Part shown: positions 1 to 10,713 of the stretch, piece after piece | Numbering within the stretch: position 1 is the stretch's first letter | Layout: the number at the start of each line of letters is the position of its first letter | DNA from: Microascus cirrosus | Lineage: Eukaryota > Ascomycota > Sordariomycetes > Microascales > Microascaceae | DNA: 64,000 nucleotides | Direction: 5' to 3' | Assembly (NCBI GenBank): GCA_030271035.1 | Contig: JAMBUN010000326.1 | Location: 89,391-153,390, forward strand | Program-made: the position numbers and the translations under genes | The notes under the pieces: model-generated | What the model was told of the DNA's origin: nothing | Database searches by the model: none | The model's input: only the letters and a program-made list of their open reading frames with translations

Positions 1-51
1 AAGACCCAGCCCAGACTCATTTCATCAAGCAAGACAATGCGCAGACTATAA

Positions 52-61
52 ATACGCGTAT
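52..61. promoter_or_regulatory. ATACGCGTAT palindrome, copy 1
   Basis: Exact 10-base palindrome with an ACGCGT core, overlapping a TATAAATA. The ACGCGT core is the binding core of MBF/APSES-type fungal regulators; which factor binds here is not known. Three further exact copies lie within 3.6 kb. Confidence 0.45.
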
Positions 62-174
62 CCCGGAAACCCCGTCGCGGCGCAATGCGGAACACTAGCG
101 CCGAAAATCTCCAGTGGAGTCCTGGGTCCATAGTGGGGAGATACGCGGAAATGCAGCCCGCTAATTGGCCTTCC

Positions 175-184
175 ATACGCGTAT
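175..184. promoter_or_regulatory. ATACGCGTAT palindrome, copy 2
   Basis: Second exact copy, about 190 bases upstream of the RTA1-like start codon and followed by TCCCC, much as copy 1 is followed by TCCCG. Confidence 0.45.
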
Positions 185-372
185 TCCCCTCCCCCTTTGA
201 GCCCCATATCGTCGAAAGGGTATTCGCGACGAAAAAGGAGGAACGGTGGGAGTCTTCTATATAACACTCTCCCCCGGTCGCTGAATTTCTCCAGAAAAAC
301 GTCCTTTTGCGGCCGTTACCGTTACCTTTCCTCACAACCGCTTCTTGAGGAGTCCTAGACACCACGGCCAAG

Positions 373-1513
373 ATGTCCTCCACCGAGACGGGCGAGTTCG
401 TCTTCTACGCCTACCGCCCCTCCCTCCCCGCAGCCATAATCTTCACCGTCCTCTTCTTCGCCTCGGCAGCATGGCACGTCGTGCAGCTCTTCCGGCACCG
501 GACATGGTATTTCATACCCTTCGTGCTAGGATGCCTCTGTACGTCTCCACACTCAAACCCCCCAGCCCGCCACCAAAATAGCAAAACTCCCGTGAAATGG
601 CAAACCAGAACTAACACTGCCTAGTTGAGGCGGTCGGCTACATAGGAAGATGCCTCTCTTGGGGCGAGTACCCGGACTTCACCAAGAACCCGTACATCAT
701 ACAGTCCCTCCTCCTCCTCCTGGGCCCCGCCCTCTTCGCCGCCTCCATTTACATGATCCTCGGCCGCCTGACCACCCGCCTCGACGCCGCCTCACACTCC
801 ATCATCCCCCCAAAGTGGCTCACCAAGATCTTTGTCCTTGGCGATATTCTCTCCTTTTGCGTCCAGGGTGGCGGTATGTCTAAACACCCGCCACGACCTA
901 ACCCTACCTCTCCTAAATCAAAAGACAAAGAAATGCTAATTATAAACCCCCAGGCGGCGGACTCATGGCCACAGCCAAATCCCGCGACGACACCCGCATG
1001 GGCGAGAACATCATCCTCGGCGGCCTAGGTATCCAGATTCTCTTCTTCGGCTCCTTCATAATCGCCACGCTCGTCTTCCACTCCCGCATCCGCTCCCGCC
1101 CTACGCAGGCCGCCCTCTCCCTCCACACGCCCTGGAAGAAGCTCATCTGGGTGCTCTACATCTCCTCCGTCCTCATCCTCATCCGCTCGATATTCAGAAT
1201 CATCGAGTACGTCATGGGCTCCGACGGCGAACTTTTGCAGAAGGAGGTCTACCTGTACATCTTTGACGGGTTACCCATGTTCGTCACGGCCGTTGGGTTT
1301 AACTGGTTCCACCCGAGCCGGGTGATTACGAAACAAGAGAAGGCGACGGTGAGGAGCGTGACAAGCTTGGAGGTTATTGAAGGGGATGGGGGCGGCTACC
1401 GGCCAATGCCGACGGGGGACGTGGAGGCGGGGCCGGGTGTCCCCGCACAGAGCATATACGATCAGAGCTACGGCTACGGCCATAAGCATGGGCCATCGGG
1501 AGGTTGCCGATAG
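373..1513 (+). CDS. RTA1-like lipid-translocating exporter family membrane protein
   Basis: Three exons (373-538, 625-873, 954-1513) give 324 residues, a normal length for the fungal RTA1 family of seven-helix plasma-membrane proteins linked to lipid translocation and resistance to toxic compounds. Family marks are visible: the FEAVGYIGR block at the start of exon 2, QGGGG-MA after exon 3 begins, a central RSIFRIIEY-like segment and YIFDGLPMF near the end, with hydrophobic segments throughout. The cytosolic tail (about 60 residues) is Gly/Tyr-rich and ends in a Gly-His-Lys-rich stretch. Introns are 86 and 80 bp, and the frames join cleanly. The next gene downstream is a convergent Zn2Cys6 regulator only 258 bp from the stop, and both share the ATACGCGTAT motif in their upstream DNA, so coregulation is plausible. 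The family is clear; the substrate cannot be told. Confidence 0.9.
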
Positions 1514-1771
1514 GCGGAAACAATTCTAAAAAGGTAGATGTAGATGAGACGGAGAAGGGTAATTGGAATACTGGAAGGATGGAATAAATAGATTTTACAG
1601 CGGTAGACATTTCATTTGTATCGTATATTGACTTTGTGTGTCTCAAGATATATATGTTCAGAAAAGGGGTATAACTAGATACAGAGTATAAAAAAAGCAA
1701 GAAAGGCTGTAAAAACTCAAAGTGGCCGCCAAGATGCTCCCATCTAACTCCCGAGATACCCAACGCCACTC

Positions 1772-3091
1772 CTATACACCGAGCAACGTCCGGGGCCATG
1801 CCATCCAAGCTCCCCAATCGGGCCCCAAAAACCCAACCACCAACTCAAACAAATACAGTCCCGCATCCCCAATATGCCACATCTGCCTCCGGTGATGCAG
1901 CAGCACGGCATAATACGCAAAGATCGCCATGGCCTCCACCCTCCGCGCCCCTAACATTTCCGTAAACTCCCTTGGCACCACAATACTCCACATGAACGGC
2001 ATCTGACATCTTGCCGCCGCGCCTGGCCCCAGTCCCGCCGCAACTGCGTCGTCCAGCTCGTCAAAACCGCACTGCAGGTAATACACCGCCCTGTGGCACG
2101 CATCAGCCTCGACGGGGCCCAGCTCCGACGCTGCAATCAGCTGCTTCAGCTGGTCGCACTGCTCCCCCCTTGGCGGCGAATTCACGGCGCCCGAACCCCA
2201 AGAGAGCAGCTCCCTCAGCTCGGAGCGCACAAGCAGCGGCCACGACGCGCTCGCGACGGCACGCAGCCCGCGGTGGATCCCCACGTACTGCACGTACCGG
2301 TCCATAAACGACGGCAGATCCGCCCGTGCCGCCAGAGTGTCGATGAGCAGGTGCCGCCCCAGCAGCGACGAGAACAATAACATCGGCACGCAGGTCGCCT
2401 CGTCTACCTCGGCCTTGGCGGTGTTGAACTGTGCGATGGCCATGTTCTGCAGTCGCACCGACCTCGCAAGATATCCCGCCGCCTCCGCCGGCCTCTTTGC
2501 GGCTAGATGCCTCGCCGAGAAGGAAAGTATCTCGTGGAGTAAGTACGGGGCGCTCAGCGCGGCGTCGAGGGCGATCTTGGTGCCCGGATCCCGCATCTCG
2601 GGGCTCATGTCCGGCACGGGGATGGCGAGAGAAAAGTTGAGGATCAGCTCGATGTGGGAGGCGTTGACGGGCGGCTCTGTGTCTTCGGCCAGCGGTTGGA
2701 CCGAGGTGGCGAAGGATGGCAGCAGCGTGGGGATGGTGAGGTGAGTGGGCGGCGGGGTATCCGGTGTCCCCGGCCCGGCGGACGGGTTCGCCTGCTCCGG
2801 GTAGGCGCAGGTCCGGTCCGTGATGGTACAGTTTGCGCACGACGGCCTCTTCTCGTCGCACTGCTCTCCCTTGTACGTTAGCACTTGGCGTCGTATCGAG
2901 AGTGGGTGGGGGTGTCTCGCCCCCCAGACTACCGTTCGCAACGGTTAACCAAAAAAGGAGCAGATAAACCCGACCTTGATGTGGCGCTGCTTGCAGCCGA
3001 TGCAGCCGTTGCGTGACTTCTTGTGGCTTCGGCGCAGCATGCGCCCGCCCCGGTCTCCCTCGGCCGGCTTTTTCGGCCGGTCCGGTGGCAT
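1772..3091 (-). CDS. Zn2Cys6 (GAL4-type) transcription factor
   Basis: Two exons on the minus strand (2975-3091, 1772-2860) give about 401 residues. The 114-bp intron splits the zinc cluster: the first exon ends GCIGCKQRHIK and the second resumes CDEKRPSCANC, restoring the canonical six-cysteine binuclear cluster within the first 60 residues. The rest resembles the helical middle region of fungal regulators (fungal_trans_2 style), with a Trp-rich end similar to many of these proteins. The ATG at 3091 is chosen because it is the nearest in-frame start before the basic stretch; an upstream in-frame ATG at 3322 would add a hydrophobic leader and is less likely. The donor GTCGGG is weak. A copy of ATACGCGTAT lies 47 bp upstream of the start. 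The target is unknown; the convergent RTA1-like gene is a candidate by position. Confidence 0.85.
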
Positions 3092-3137
3092 TGCTCGTTC
3101 AGCTGCTGGCGGATGGGAAAGAAGGGGAGTATTTGAA

Positions 3138-3147
3138 ATACGCGTAT
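3138..3147. promoter_or_regulatory. ATACGCGTAT palindrome, copy 3
   Basis: Exact copy, 47 bp upstream of the start codon of the minus-strand Zn2Cys6 regulator, in the wider palindrome AAATACGCGTATTT. Confidence 0.45.
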
Positions 3148-3608
3148 TTCCTATCGGAGACGAGAGAAAGGGAAAGGAACAAAATGCTTGGCGCGCAGCG
3201 GGGCATACGAGGAAATAAAACGTCAAGGGGGGCAAAACCGGCGCCAATAGAGGAGCGAAATTCCTGGTCTGTGCGCTAACCCCTATTATGAGAGGAACTT
3301 GTATTTGAGAAAGAAAACCCACCTTTCGGGTAGATCATCATGCCCCTCCCCATTCTGTCGAAGGGGGGAGATGATGGAGAGGGGAGAAGGATTGGCAGGG
3401 CCACTTATGTAATGTCACGATACGGCCGATGTTACAAGGACCGATGTACAGGAGTGTCTTGCGTCACCAAGTGGGTCCCCCACAGAAGCCCTTTTTCTGG
3501 CGGCCAAAAAACGGCCGAGCGCGAATTGCACACAAGCCTCCCCGAATTTCGCAAGGAACACTTGGCTTTTGCCGGAGAATATTCGCTCTCTCGTCTTAGC
3601 GCCGCCAT

Positions 3609-3618
3609 ATACGCGTAT
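3609..3618. promoter_or_regulatory. ATACGCGTAT palindrome, copy 4
   Basis: Exact copy about 520 bp upstream of the Zn2Cys6 regulator start. A half-match, ATACGCGGAAAA, follows at 3915-3924. Confidence 0.4.
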
Positions 3619-5163
3619 TTCTGGCCAACACGGCAGCGGGATCCGGGAACTCGGGAGTACGCGTGCAGGGCGGTCGAGCCGCGCGGCTGGATACGAGGCG
3701 TGCCTCTGAAACGGATTTTAGAATTTTTTTTTTCTTGTTCTCGAAATCTAGGAAAGCATTGCTTCATTGTCGCTAGCCTTGAGACGCAGATTAGGACTGT
3801 CCGGGATCGGCGCCCTGCAGGAAAACCCCTCGCTTCTCACGATTTTCAAACGCACAGAAAGGGACAGTGACCACGTGCTGCCCGGGTCCCGCCGTTCCTT
3901 CCGCACTTGGGCAAATACGCGGAAAATCACGCTTAAATCCGATTTTCGGAGAGGCCCCTTTCGACAGGGGGGAAATCGTCCATTTTTGTCCATGATTCCG
4001 GTTTTGCTTGGGGTTTCTCCCCAGGAGTAGGTCCTGTATTAGGGCTTTGTCCCCGCTTAATGCCGTACTCTATGTACTGTACCTTCCAGCCCACCGAAAC
4101 CACATGGTGTCACACGATTGCAGGGTATCTTTCGGTATACATATTCATCACCGCTGTCTACCGACACGCTAAAGATTAGCCTTACAGCAAACACGGTCGT
4201 GTCTAGGATTTACATGTCCCCGTCATGGCCGCGCTCAGGAGCCCTACCGGACGCGGCAACGAGGTGATCACCAAGCAAAGTTTTATTAATGGTGAGGTTT
4301 TGCCCCTGAAATAATGATCTTCTGAAACAAACCACGCAGATGTGAGAGGATCTCGGCACCAAAAGCTCCAGGCAGATTCGGGCGTGTTACTCGCTATGAC
4401 AAAGTACCCGGGATCCGTTCGCGACGATCTGGACTTCCCGCTCGAATACGGATACCGGGCCTCCGGAATGATCGATACGAAGGCCGCTGTGAGGAAGGAT
4501 GGAGCCCCACTCGCGATCCCCACGATGCCGGTGAACCGCCGATCGTATTCCACGAGAGAGGCTGTGTGCCCGGCGCGCACTGCCACCCATCGTCAACATC
4601 AAGCTCCTCGTACCCGATTATCAGGTTGAACAGCGGGCGTGCATCCGGGCCGAGGGATCGAGTTGGAATCGGGCCATACTAGCGTGGTCTACGTGTTACG
4701 CGTAATCAGTGGAGTATAAGGCTGGCACAGCCTCAAGACCCGCTGAGGGGGAGGCAGTTCTCCTGACCTCCCGGCTCGTCACTATCCTTTTTACATGTCC
4801 CTTAAAAAGCTCCCTTGATCTCAAATATTTTCCGTTGTGCTGTAAATCGCGAGCCTGCGGCCCCTCGCACGCCTTGTTCCTCCCGCTCCCGATCGACCAC
4901 CGAGCCGCCCTTCATGCCCGCCGTGCCGACCCGGCAGCTGCAGTAGCCCCGACTCACTTCGGTCGTCCGAGGGAATGATATTGGGTCTTCCGTAATGGGG
5001 GGTTGGGGTAATCCTCCTCCGGGAAAATAGTCAGTGCCGCCGGGGAGCGCCAGGAGAAATCCGCCATCGCGAATAGAGCGAGTGTGACCTGCGACAAGTG
5101 GCTGCTCATTGCGACAAAACCCAGGTGATGAGCCAGGTTGGCGTAGCCGTTCATCCGAGAACC

Positions 5164-5181
5164 TTTTTTTTTTTTTTTTTT
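5164..5181. repeat. Homopolymer T run
   Basis: Eighteen consecutive T bases. It creates a poly-Lys stretch in a spurious minus-strand open frame. Confidence 0.9.
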
Positions 5182-6997
5182 GCAGACCCCAGGAAAATGG
5201 ATTGCCCGATGCGCCGGTGACCTAGAATAAGGCGATGAGTGAGAATAGGTCTGAACAAAGTGTGGGATACAAGACGGTATGTGGCCTAATACGAGCTGAG
5301 CGGTTGTCCAGCCCCTCAGTAGCGTATCGCCAAGAAGAGGTGTCCAGCGTCCCTTCTTGCCAAGCTCACCAAGCTCGCATACCCCGTGGGGTAATAATTC
5401 CTCATCCCCGGAGATCACATGTTTCGATAGAACAAGAACCAGAACCAATTTCCACACTGGGGAGGCGGAGAAGTTACCGAAGACCCCGTTAATACTCATT
5501 CCCAAACATATCTCACAGCTCAACGCGAACGACAAAGCCCAGCAATTCCGCGATACTGGACGTAGAACTCCTTAATGACTATAGAGCTTAAGGTTTCTAG
5601 TGAACACTTCCTATCTACCGAAACCCAAATGCAATGAGTTTACGAACTTGATACGCATAGCAACCTCCTGGTAAAGTAATGTCCATTGCTTGGTCACGTC
5701 CTCTCCCTCCCAAATGAGCACGTGAATTCCCGAGACTAACTATGCCGCAGAGCACATCAGTAGAGTAAGCCTGAGGCCAATGTAAGGCTGTTGCATGACG
5801 AAATTTCTCCCCAGGGATACTTGGACCGGTAAAGATGGGCCACTACTTTCAACGAAGGACAGGGTAGCACAAGAATAGAAACCATTCCTACGCTATAGGT
5901 GTACAGCATCTAGACCACCGTAGACCACAGGAGCTGTTCCAAGGCTCTGCTGGAACAAGCCGGGCTCAAAATCTGACGACTGGATCATGACCCGACCTAA
6001 CTCCACATACACCGCCGCCTTAGGATCATGTCTTAGACAAGTTGCGATCATGCTTATAATTACAAAACAAGTTCCAAGCCTTTCTTCCTCCGAGGCAATG
6101 AGAGCACGACGCGCACGGGGCGCACAACCAGCCCCTCTGTTTCGTCAGCCATTAACACAGAAAGGCGGAAAAACTGCTCCCATTGGATGGGGAGATCTCT
6201 ATAAAGCCCCCAACTCGGACCCCGTCATCCAAGTACATTCGGACGTTTGAATACTGCCCAATCATAATGACAAGATCATCTCATCCCCACCAGTCTCACG
6301 TCTGACAATTCCTTTGCCGTTGAATTGTCTTATCTATTCGCTCCATTCGTTCCATGGCATTAAAAGTGGACGAGTGACGTGGTTCAACCCAAGACAGAGG
6401 CAAGAACCGTTTTAGGCGGCATCCTCTCCAATGGAACTTTTACCCATGCCTGTGAATAGCCCCCCAATTATGCAGCTTGTGCAGATCGGCAGTTCCAGCC
6501 CTACGCATACCTCGACGCATCTACCCGTATCCATACCAAAGATCTTCGCCGGTGGATCGAATCCTTGAGGCTCGTCTCACATGCATACATTAATCAAGCA
6601 ACCCCAACTCCACAGTAAGCAACTGCACTGCCAACGCGTCGTGGCGTCTCTGACCCACGCACCCAGAACTCGAATAACAGGGTGGGGTTTTCGTGCAGTC
6701 CCGTGTGCTGTGCAAATCGCCGGACCAAAGGACTGGGCGGATTACTATGTCTGTTGAGGCATAGTGAATCCTTTCCATGGGGCAGCTGATCGACGAGCTG
6801 CTTGACGATTGGGTTGAGCAAGCGGAAGGAGGACTAGCGCATGGAACTGCCGTGCGTTGTACATGACGCGGTGGTTATTATTGATCGTCCGACACGGCTT
6901 TATTGAAGCATCATTGGCCTACTTGCGAAGTCCGTGAGATCCAGATCGGGATATACATCCCGCAAGAGAGACTTGAGTGATAGGGGAAGTCAACAAC

Positions 6998-7005
6998 TAT
7001 AAAAA
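6998..7005 (+). promoter_or_regulatory. TATA box of the small secreted protein gene
   Basis: TATAAAAA lies 114 bp upstream of the start codon at 7112, followed by a pyrimidine-rich leader. Confidence 0.55.
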
Positions 7006-7111
7006 GGCGTCTTCTCGACCCCCTTGTTTCCCTTCGACATCATCAATCTACGCATTATATATAAGTACCATACTACTCAAGACCCTAAGCCAACGCCTTC
7101 AAGCCACCACC

Positions 7112-7403
7112 ATGCAACTCACCACCTTCCTCACCGCCACTTTCACCATCCTCGGCCTCGCCGCCGCTTCCCCGACAGAGACCAACTGTATGCCCTTCCT
7201 CCGCAACTTCACATGCCATCCCAGCACACTAACCCAAATTCGAAACAGTCTCAGGCATGAACGTCGCTTTTGTGAAGCGTGCATGTGACTGCCCTGGCGT
7301 CCAGGCATGCTGCAAGGACTGCCTCGCCAACGCGCCTGACGGCGAGAAGTGTTGCAACACCACGTGCATGGAAAAGTTCCCGGACTGCTACAATGCGTGT
7401 TAA
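7112..7403 (+). CDS. Small secreted cysteine-rich peptide precursor
   Basis: Two exons (7112-7187, 7249-7403) joined over a 61-bp intron give 76 residues. Residues 1 to about 19 form a signal peptide with a hydrophobic core and an Ala-Ala-Ala-Ser-Pro end. A short pro-segment follows and ends in Lys-Arg (residues 35-36), a typical Kex2 site. The predicted mature peptide of about 40 residues has ten cysteines, including two CC pairs, spaced C-x1-C-x5-CC-x2-C-x9-CC-x3-C-x6-C-x3-C. That is a disulfide-locked secreted peptide of the effector or hydrophobin-like size class, though the spacing is not the eight-Cys hydrophobin pattern. The TATA box at 6998 and a short leader fit a highly expressed gene. 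I recognise no named family, so no activity is assigned. Confidence 0.8.
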
Positions 7404-8280
7404 GTGAGCTCGGGGTATAAGAGGTTCATATTGTTGTGGGTAGTGAACGATGGACAGATTATTATGACGTTAGACTACGGCAGTTACTAGGATACTCGGT
7501 AGGAAAGTTAAATGAGTGTATTAACGCCAACTGGAGCTTCACTTTTCGAGTGTAGCAGGACGGCTATGAGCCCCATCGTCTGGTGAATTGCAATGCCCTA
7601 GGTCAAGCTCGCCCTACCTCTCGACAGTAATTCCACAGAGCAAGCCCAAAATTACACACCATTACCGTTCCTTTCTCCTCTCTTGGCCAAGAGCCCGGGC
7701 CTCCACTAACGACATGGCCGAAGCCATGCCACTGGCATGCACAATGTTTCGCGACATAAGATTTCCGCGGCTAATGCATCATCGTCATTCCTTTGTAGTT
7801 AATAAGGTGGATAAGCTGTCATAACAGCAATTGGCTCTCGTGGAGCTTGTGCTAGGGTGTACAGAATAACATTGAGTGCAGGGTTCGGTGCCGATCGCTG
7901 CGCTGATCCGGCTTCCGTGCCGATGCGCGATTTTCTCGGCGAGGAAAGAATTTCCCCCTCGGACAGTATACTTCGAGAGCTTTGACCGAGATGTGAAGGA
8001 TACTCATGAGCGTGCAGGGAGGCATAATCCCCAACCAGGTTTTGCTGTGAAATGGTTAGACCAGACCGCAGCCCGGTTAGACTATGACATCGTCGAAGGC
8101 GAGTGGTAGGTAGGTTTGGACTGTGTTCTAGGCTGACGGGAGGCTCATACCTCAAAGACGACGAGACCACACGCAAAGGACAGAACGTAACATAAATTGA
8201 ATGCTCGTACCGGAACGTTCAACTAGGTCCCCGACGGGAATGAACCAGCTTTGGTCGGGCTCTCGCTCAGCAGCAGGGTC
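7404..8280. other. Intergenic, no gene seen
   Basis: Only short open frames without family resemblance. It lies between the 3' ends of the secreted peptide gene and the minus-strand collagen-like gene. Confidence 0.6.
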
Positions 8281-10713
8281 TTACATGACAACACATCCGC
8301 AGCACTCCTCATCGTCGCCAGATCCACCACAGCAGTCCCCATCTTCGTCTCCGCAACATCCCCCATCTCCCTCTCCACAACATTCCCCATCCCCTTCTCC
8401 ACAGCACCCTCCATCTCCCTCTCCACAACATCCTCCATCTCCTTCATCGCAGCACCCGCTGTCATCTCCGCAACATCCTCCGTCTCCATCGCCACAACAC
8501 CCCCCGTCCCCTTCACTACACCCACAACATCCCTCATCGTCACCGGTGTTCGCCGCAATTGCCGCGCCCCCAACGACCGCCACCGCTGCGCCGGCACCCA
8601 CAGCCGCAGCGCCCGCGTACCCACTCCCCTTGTTCGAGTTAGAGCGCATGGGAGGCGGGCCCTGGTATTCTCCCTGGTAGCCAGGTTCAGGATAGGGCTG
8701 ATACGTCGGCTGGGGCGGGCTTGTGTACGGCTCTTCCCTGGAGGGGTCCCCAGAAGTGATGTTCCAGTCATCATTCTGGTAGTCTTGGGTAGGAGCCTGG
8801 TAGGAGACTGGCTGCTCGTAACTGTCATCTAGATGCCCATATTCCTGGCCCTGGGTATCTCGGGTGTCTGACTGGTTTTGCCAATCACCTTGGTACCCTG
8901 GATATTCTGGTTGCGGATTGGGGTCATATCGACCACCTCCCTCGCCGAGTGGGTCTTCCCTGTTCCATGCTAAGTTTTCATCTTCACTATCTCCATCATC
9001 CCACCCATCGGATGTCGAGTCACTCCCGTCAAAACTGTCCATTTCGATATCCGAAGAGTCCGTCGGCGATGGACTTCGCGAGGGACGTGTTTCAAATATA
9101 TACACGTTTGAAGGTTCTGAATGAATGCTTCACAAAAGAGGCCGGAGGTATGTTGTTAGCCAAGTCCTTGTCTTCTCAGGATATTGTAAACAGGAAAACT
9201 CACAAGGTGTTGCTCTGATCAATGTTCGTTGACTCTGTGTAGTTTGTCCTGTTCTGAGTGTGTGACGACGATGATGTATGAATGCCACCCTAGTCAACGT
9301 TAATGGCAGGCTCATTATGTCGTAGAGGGTGACACGCAAATCCTTTGCAACGAACAAGGTGCAACTTACAGAACTGCCCCTCGTACCTATTTGCATCCCG
9401 GGTTTCCCTGGTATCCCCTGGTTTCCTTGCTTCCCCTGCTTCCCCTGCCTCCCCTGCTTCCCCTGCTTCCCCTGCTTCCCCTGCTTCCCCTGCTTCCCCT
9501 GCTTCCCCTGCTTCCCCTGCTTCCCCTGCTTCCCTTGCTTCCCTTGATTCCCTTGATTCCCCTGCTTCCCCTGCTTTCCTCGGACGCCAGTCCCGCTGCT
9601 AAACTGCCCGTGCTGAGTTCTAGAACCCGCATTCCCCTGCGACGGTGATTTTCTGGGGGGCGAAACCCTAGTCGGAGCTACCGACGTAGGCATGGACTTT
9701 GGCGATGACACTTTACCATGGCCAATGGGTTTGCGTTGGGGAGAGTTTTGAGGGGAAATGGGTCCGGATGAGCCATGATGCAGACGGGGCCTACTAGCTG
9801 CAGGACCAGGTGGTTGCTTCAACGGCATTGGACTAGAGGAGCTTGATGATGGGGTATGGCTGTGATTCGTGTTGGTATTGGTGATATTGATCACCGGAGG
9901 GCTTGCCGTGGTTCGTGGGGACTTTTGAACACCCGAGCGTCCGGCGGGTGAAGGTGCGGCATGCGGATAAGAGGGGGCCGCACTCGGACGAGATTGCCCC
10001 CCGAGGCTCTTCCACACAGCCGACTGTGTGAATTGCGAATCAACCATTAGTGAAGTGCCCGGGTTCCGGCCCTGTGAATTCCAATTACTCTGCGGTGGAA
10101 TGCGCCCGCCAGATAGTTGTACCGGCAAGCCAAGGGACACACCCCGCCCGCCGAGCGCGTTGAACTCCGGAGTATCGGGCTTCGCGCTGGTTAGGACCCT
10201 GGCGGCGCGGGCCAGCGCTATGTTCGTCTCTTTCCATACTCGCTGAGCTTCGAGCGTGCCATTCGGAGCGCGAGCGTCGAACGGTCTGGTCAAGTGGAGC
10301 AGGTCAATGTAAAACGGCTGCCCGCTGTCAAGAAGCAGGCGGAATGCCTCGTGTCCTCCCGGATTAGCTGGCATCTTCTCATTTCGGACAACCGCCGCTG
10401 GGTGGTTCTCTGTCCCGGCCTCCCATATCGGCGGGTAGTAACTGCTCGGCGACAACACGGGGGGGCCGGTAGGTGTTGGAGATTCTCGGTGGTAGGACCA
10501 CATCCAGAAGCCGTTGGGGACGGCCGCATTGTAGCATGGCTGGCATAGTTTGCTGGTGTCAATCCAGACCAGCGTCTTGTTCGTGTACCGCGTGAAGCCT
10601 AACCTCGTGGGTATGGGATGCGACTTGGTCTTATCCCGGTGTGGGCAGGAATAGTTCGGGCCGGTTAAAAGCCTGCTGAGAAACTCGGCGGATCCGGGAG
10701 TCGGGGTCGCCAT
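8281..10713 (-). CDS. Collagen-like repeat protein with Cys-Cys-Gly tail and CaaX end
   Basis: Proposed three-exon gene (9370-10713, 9204-9253, 8281-9127) of 746 residues; the introns (9254-9369, 9128-9203) have GTAAGT and GTGAGT donors and the frames join. Residues 1 to about 190 look globular, with a CPH...CQPC cysteine pattern and Trp/Tyr-rich stretches. Next come a Pro/Ser-rich disordered region, a collagen-like G-K-Q/G-N-Q triplet tract (about 375-438), an acidic Asp/Ser stretch, and a Tyr/Pro/Gln-rich part. An Ala/Gly/Val-rich hydrophobic segment (about 634-659) precedes an 87-residue tail with 22 cysteines in GG-CC-G units, ending CVVM, a classic CaaX prenylation box. There is no signal peptide, so the collagen-like part is probably not a secreted collagen. 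The tail could be prenylated and palmitoylated. The main doubt is the second intron's acceptor (GAAG): if it is wrong, this is two genes. The tail frame has no good ATG of its own before residue Met of MDSFDG. Confidence 0.62.
9403..9576. repeat. 9-bp minisatellite (CTTCCCCTG) coding the GKQ tract
   Basis: About 17 near-perfect tandem copies of a 9-base unit on the plus strand, with CTTCCCTTG and ATTCCCCTG variants at the edges. On the minus strand it encodes the Gly-Lys-Gln triplets. Copy number is a multiple of the codon phase, so length changes keep the frame. Confidence 0.95.

Larger units (their letters stand above)
1..372 (+). promoter_or_regulatory. Upstream region of the RTA1-like gene
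   Basis: No gene is visible here. The stretch holds a TATAAATA at 47-54 and two exact copies of the palindrome ATACGCGTAT (52-61, 175-184) plus the half-match ATACGCGGAA at 141-150. It precedes the start codon at 373 and is the likely promoter of that gene. Confidence 0.5.
3092..7111. other. Intergenic, 4 kb, no convincing gene
   Basis: Open frames here are short, lack family resemblance and run through low-complexity DNA. The left 900 bp carry two exact ATACGCGTAT copies (3138-3147, 3609-3618), a half-match at 3915-3924 and a related TTACGCGTAA near 4696. An 18-base T run is at 5164-5181. A TATA box near 7000 belongs to the next gene. Confidence 0.6.

Noticed and set aside
4954..5535. 193-codon minus-strand open frame
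   Set aside because: It runs through an 18-base homopolymer that codes poly-Lys, has no domain features and no codon-like composition.
8201..8832. Plus-strand Pro/Ser-rich frames over 8.2-8.8 kb
   Set aside because: They are complements of the Gly-Cys repeats on the minus strand.
8281..9105. Reading the Cys-rich tail as a separate gene from 9105
   Set aside because: The first codon there is GTG, there is a nearby upstream stop, and a spliced join to the collagen-like frame keeps phase. It remains an alternative if cDNA disagrees.
9329..9648. Phe-Pro-Cys, Pro-Ala-Ser and Leu-Pro repeats on the plus strand
   Set aside because: These are shadow frames of the 9-bp minisatellite that codes GKQ on the minus strand.
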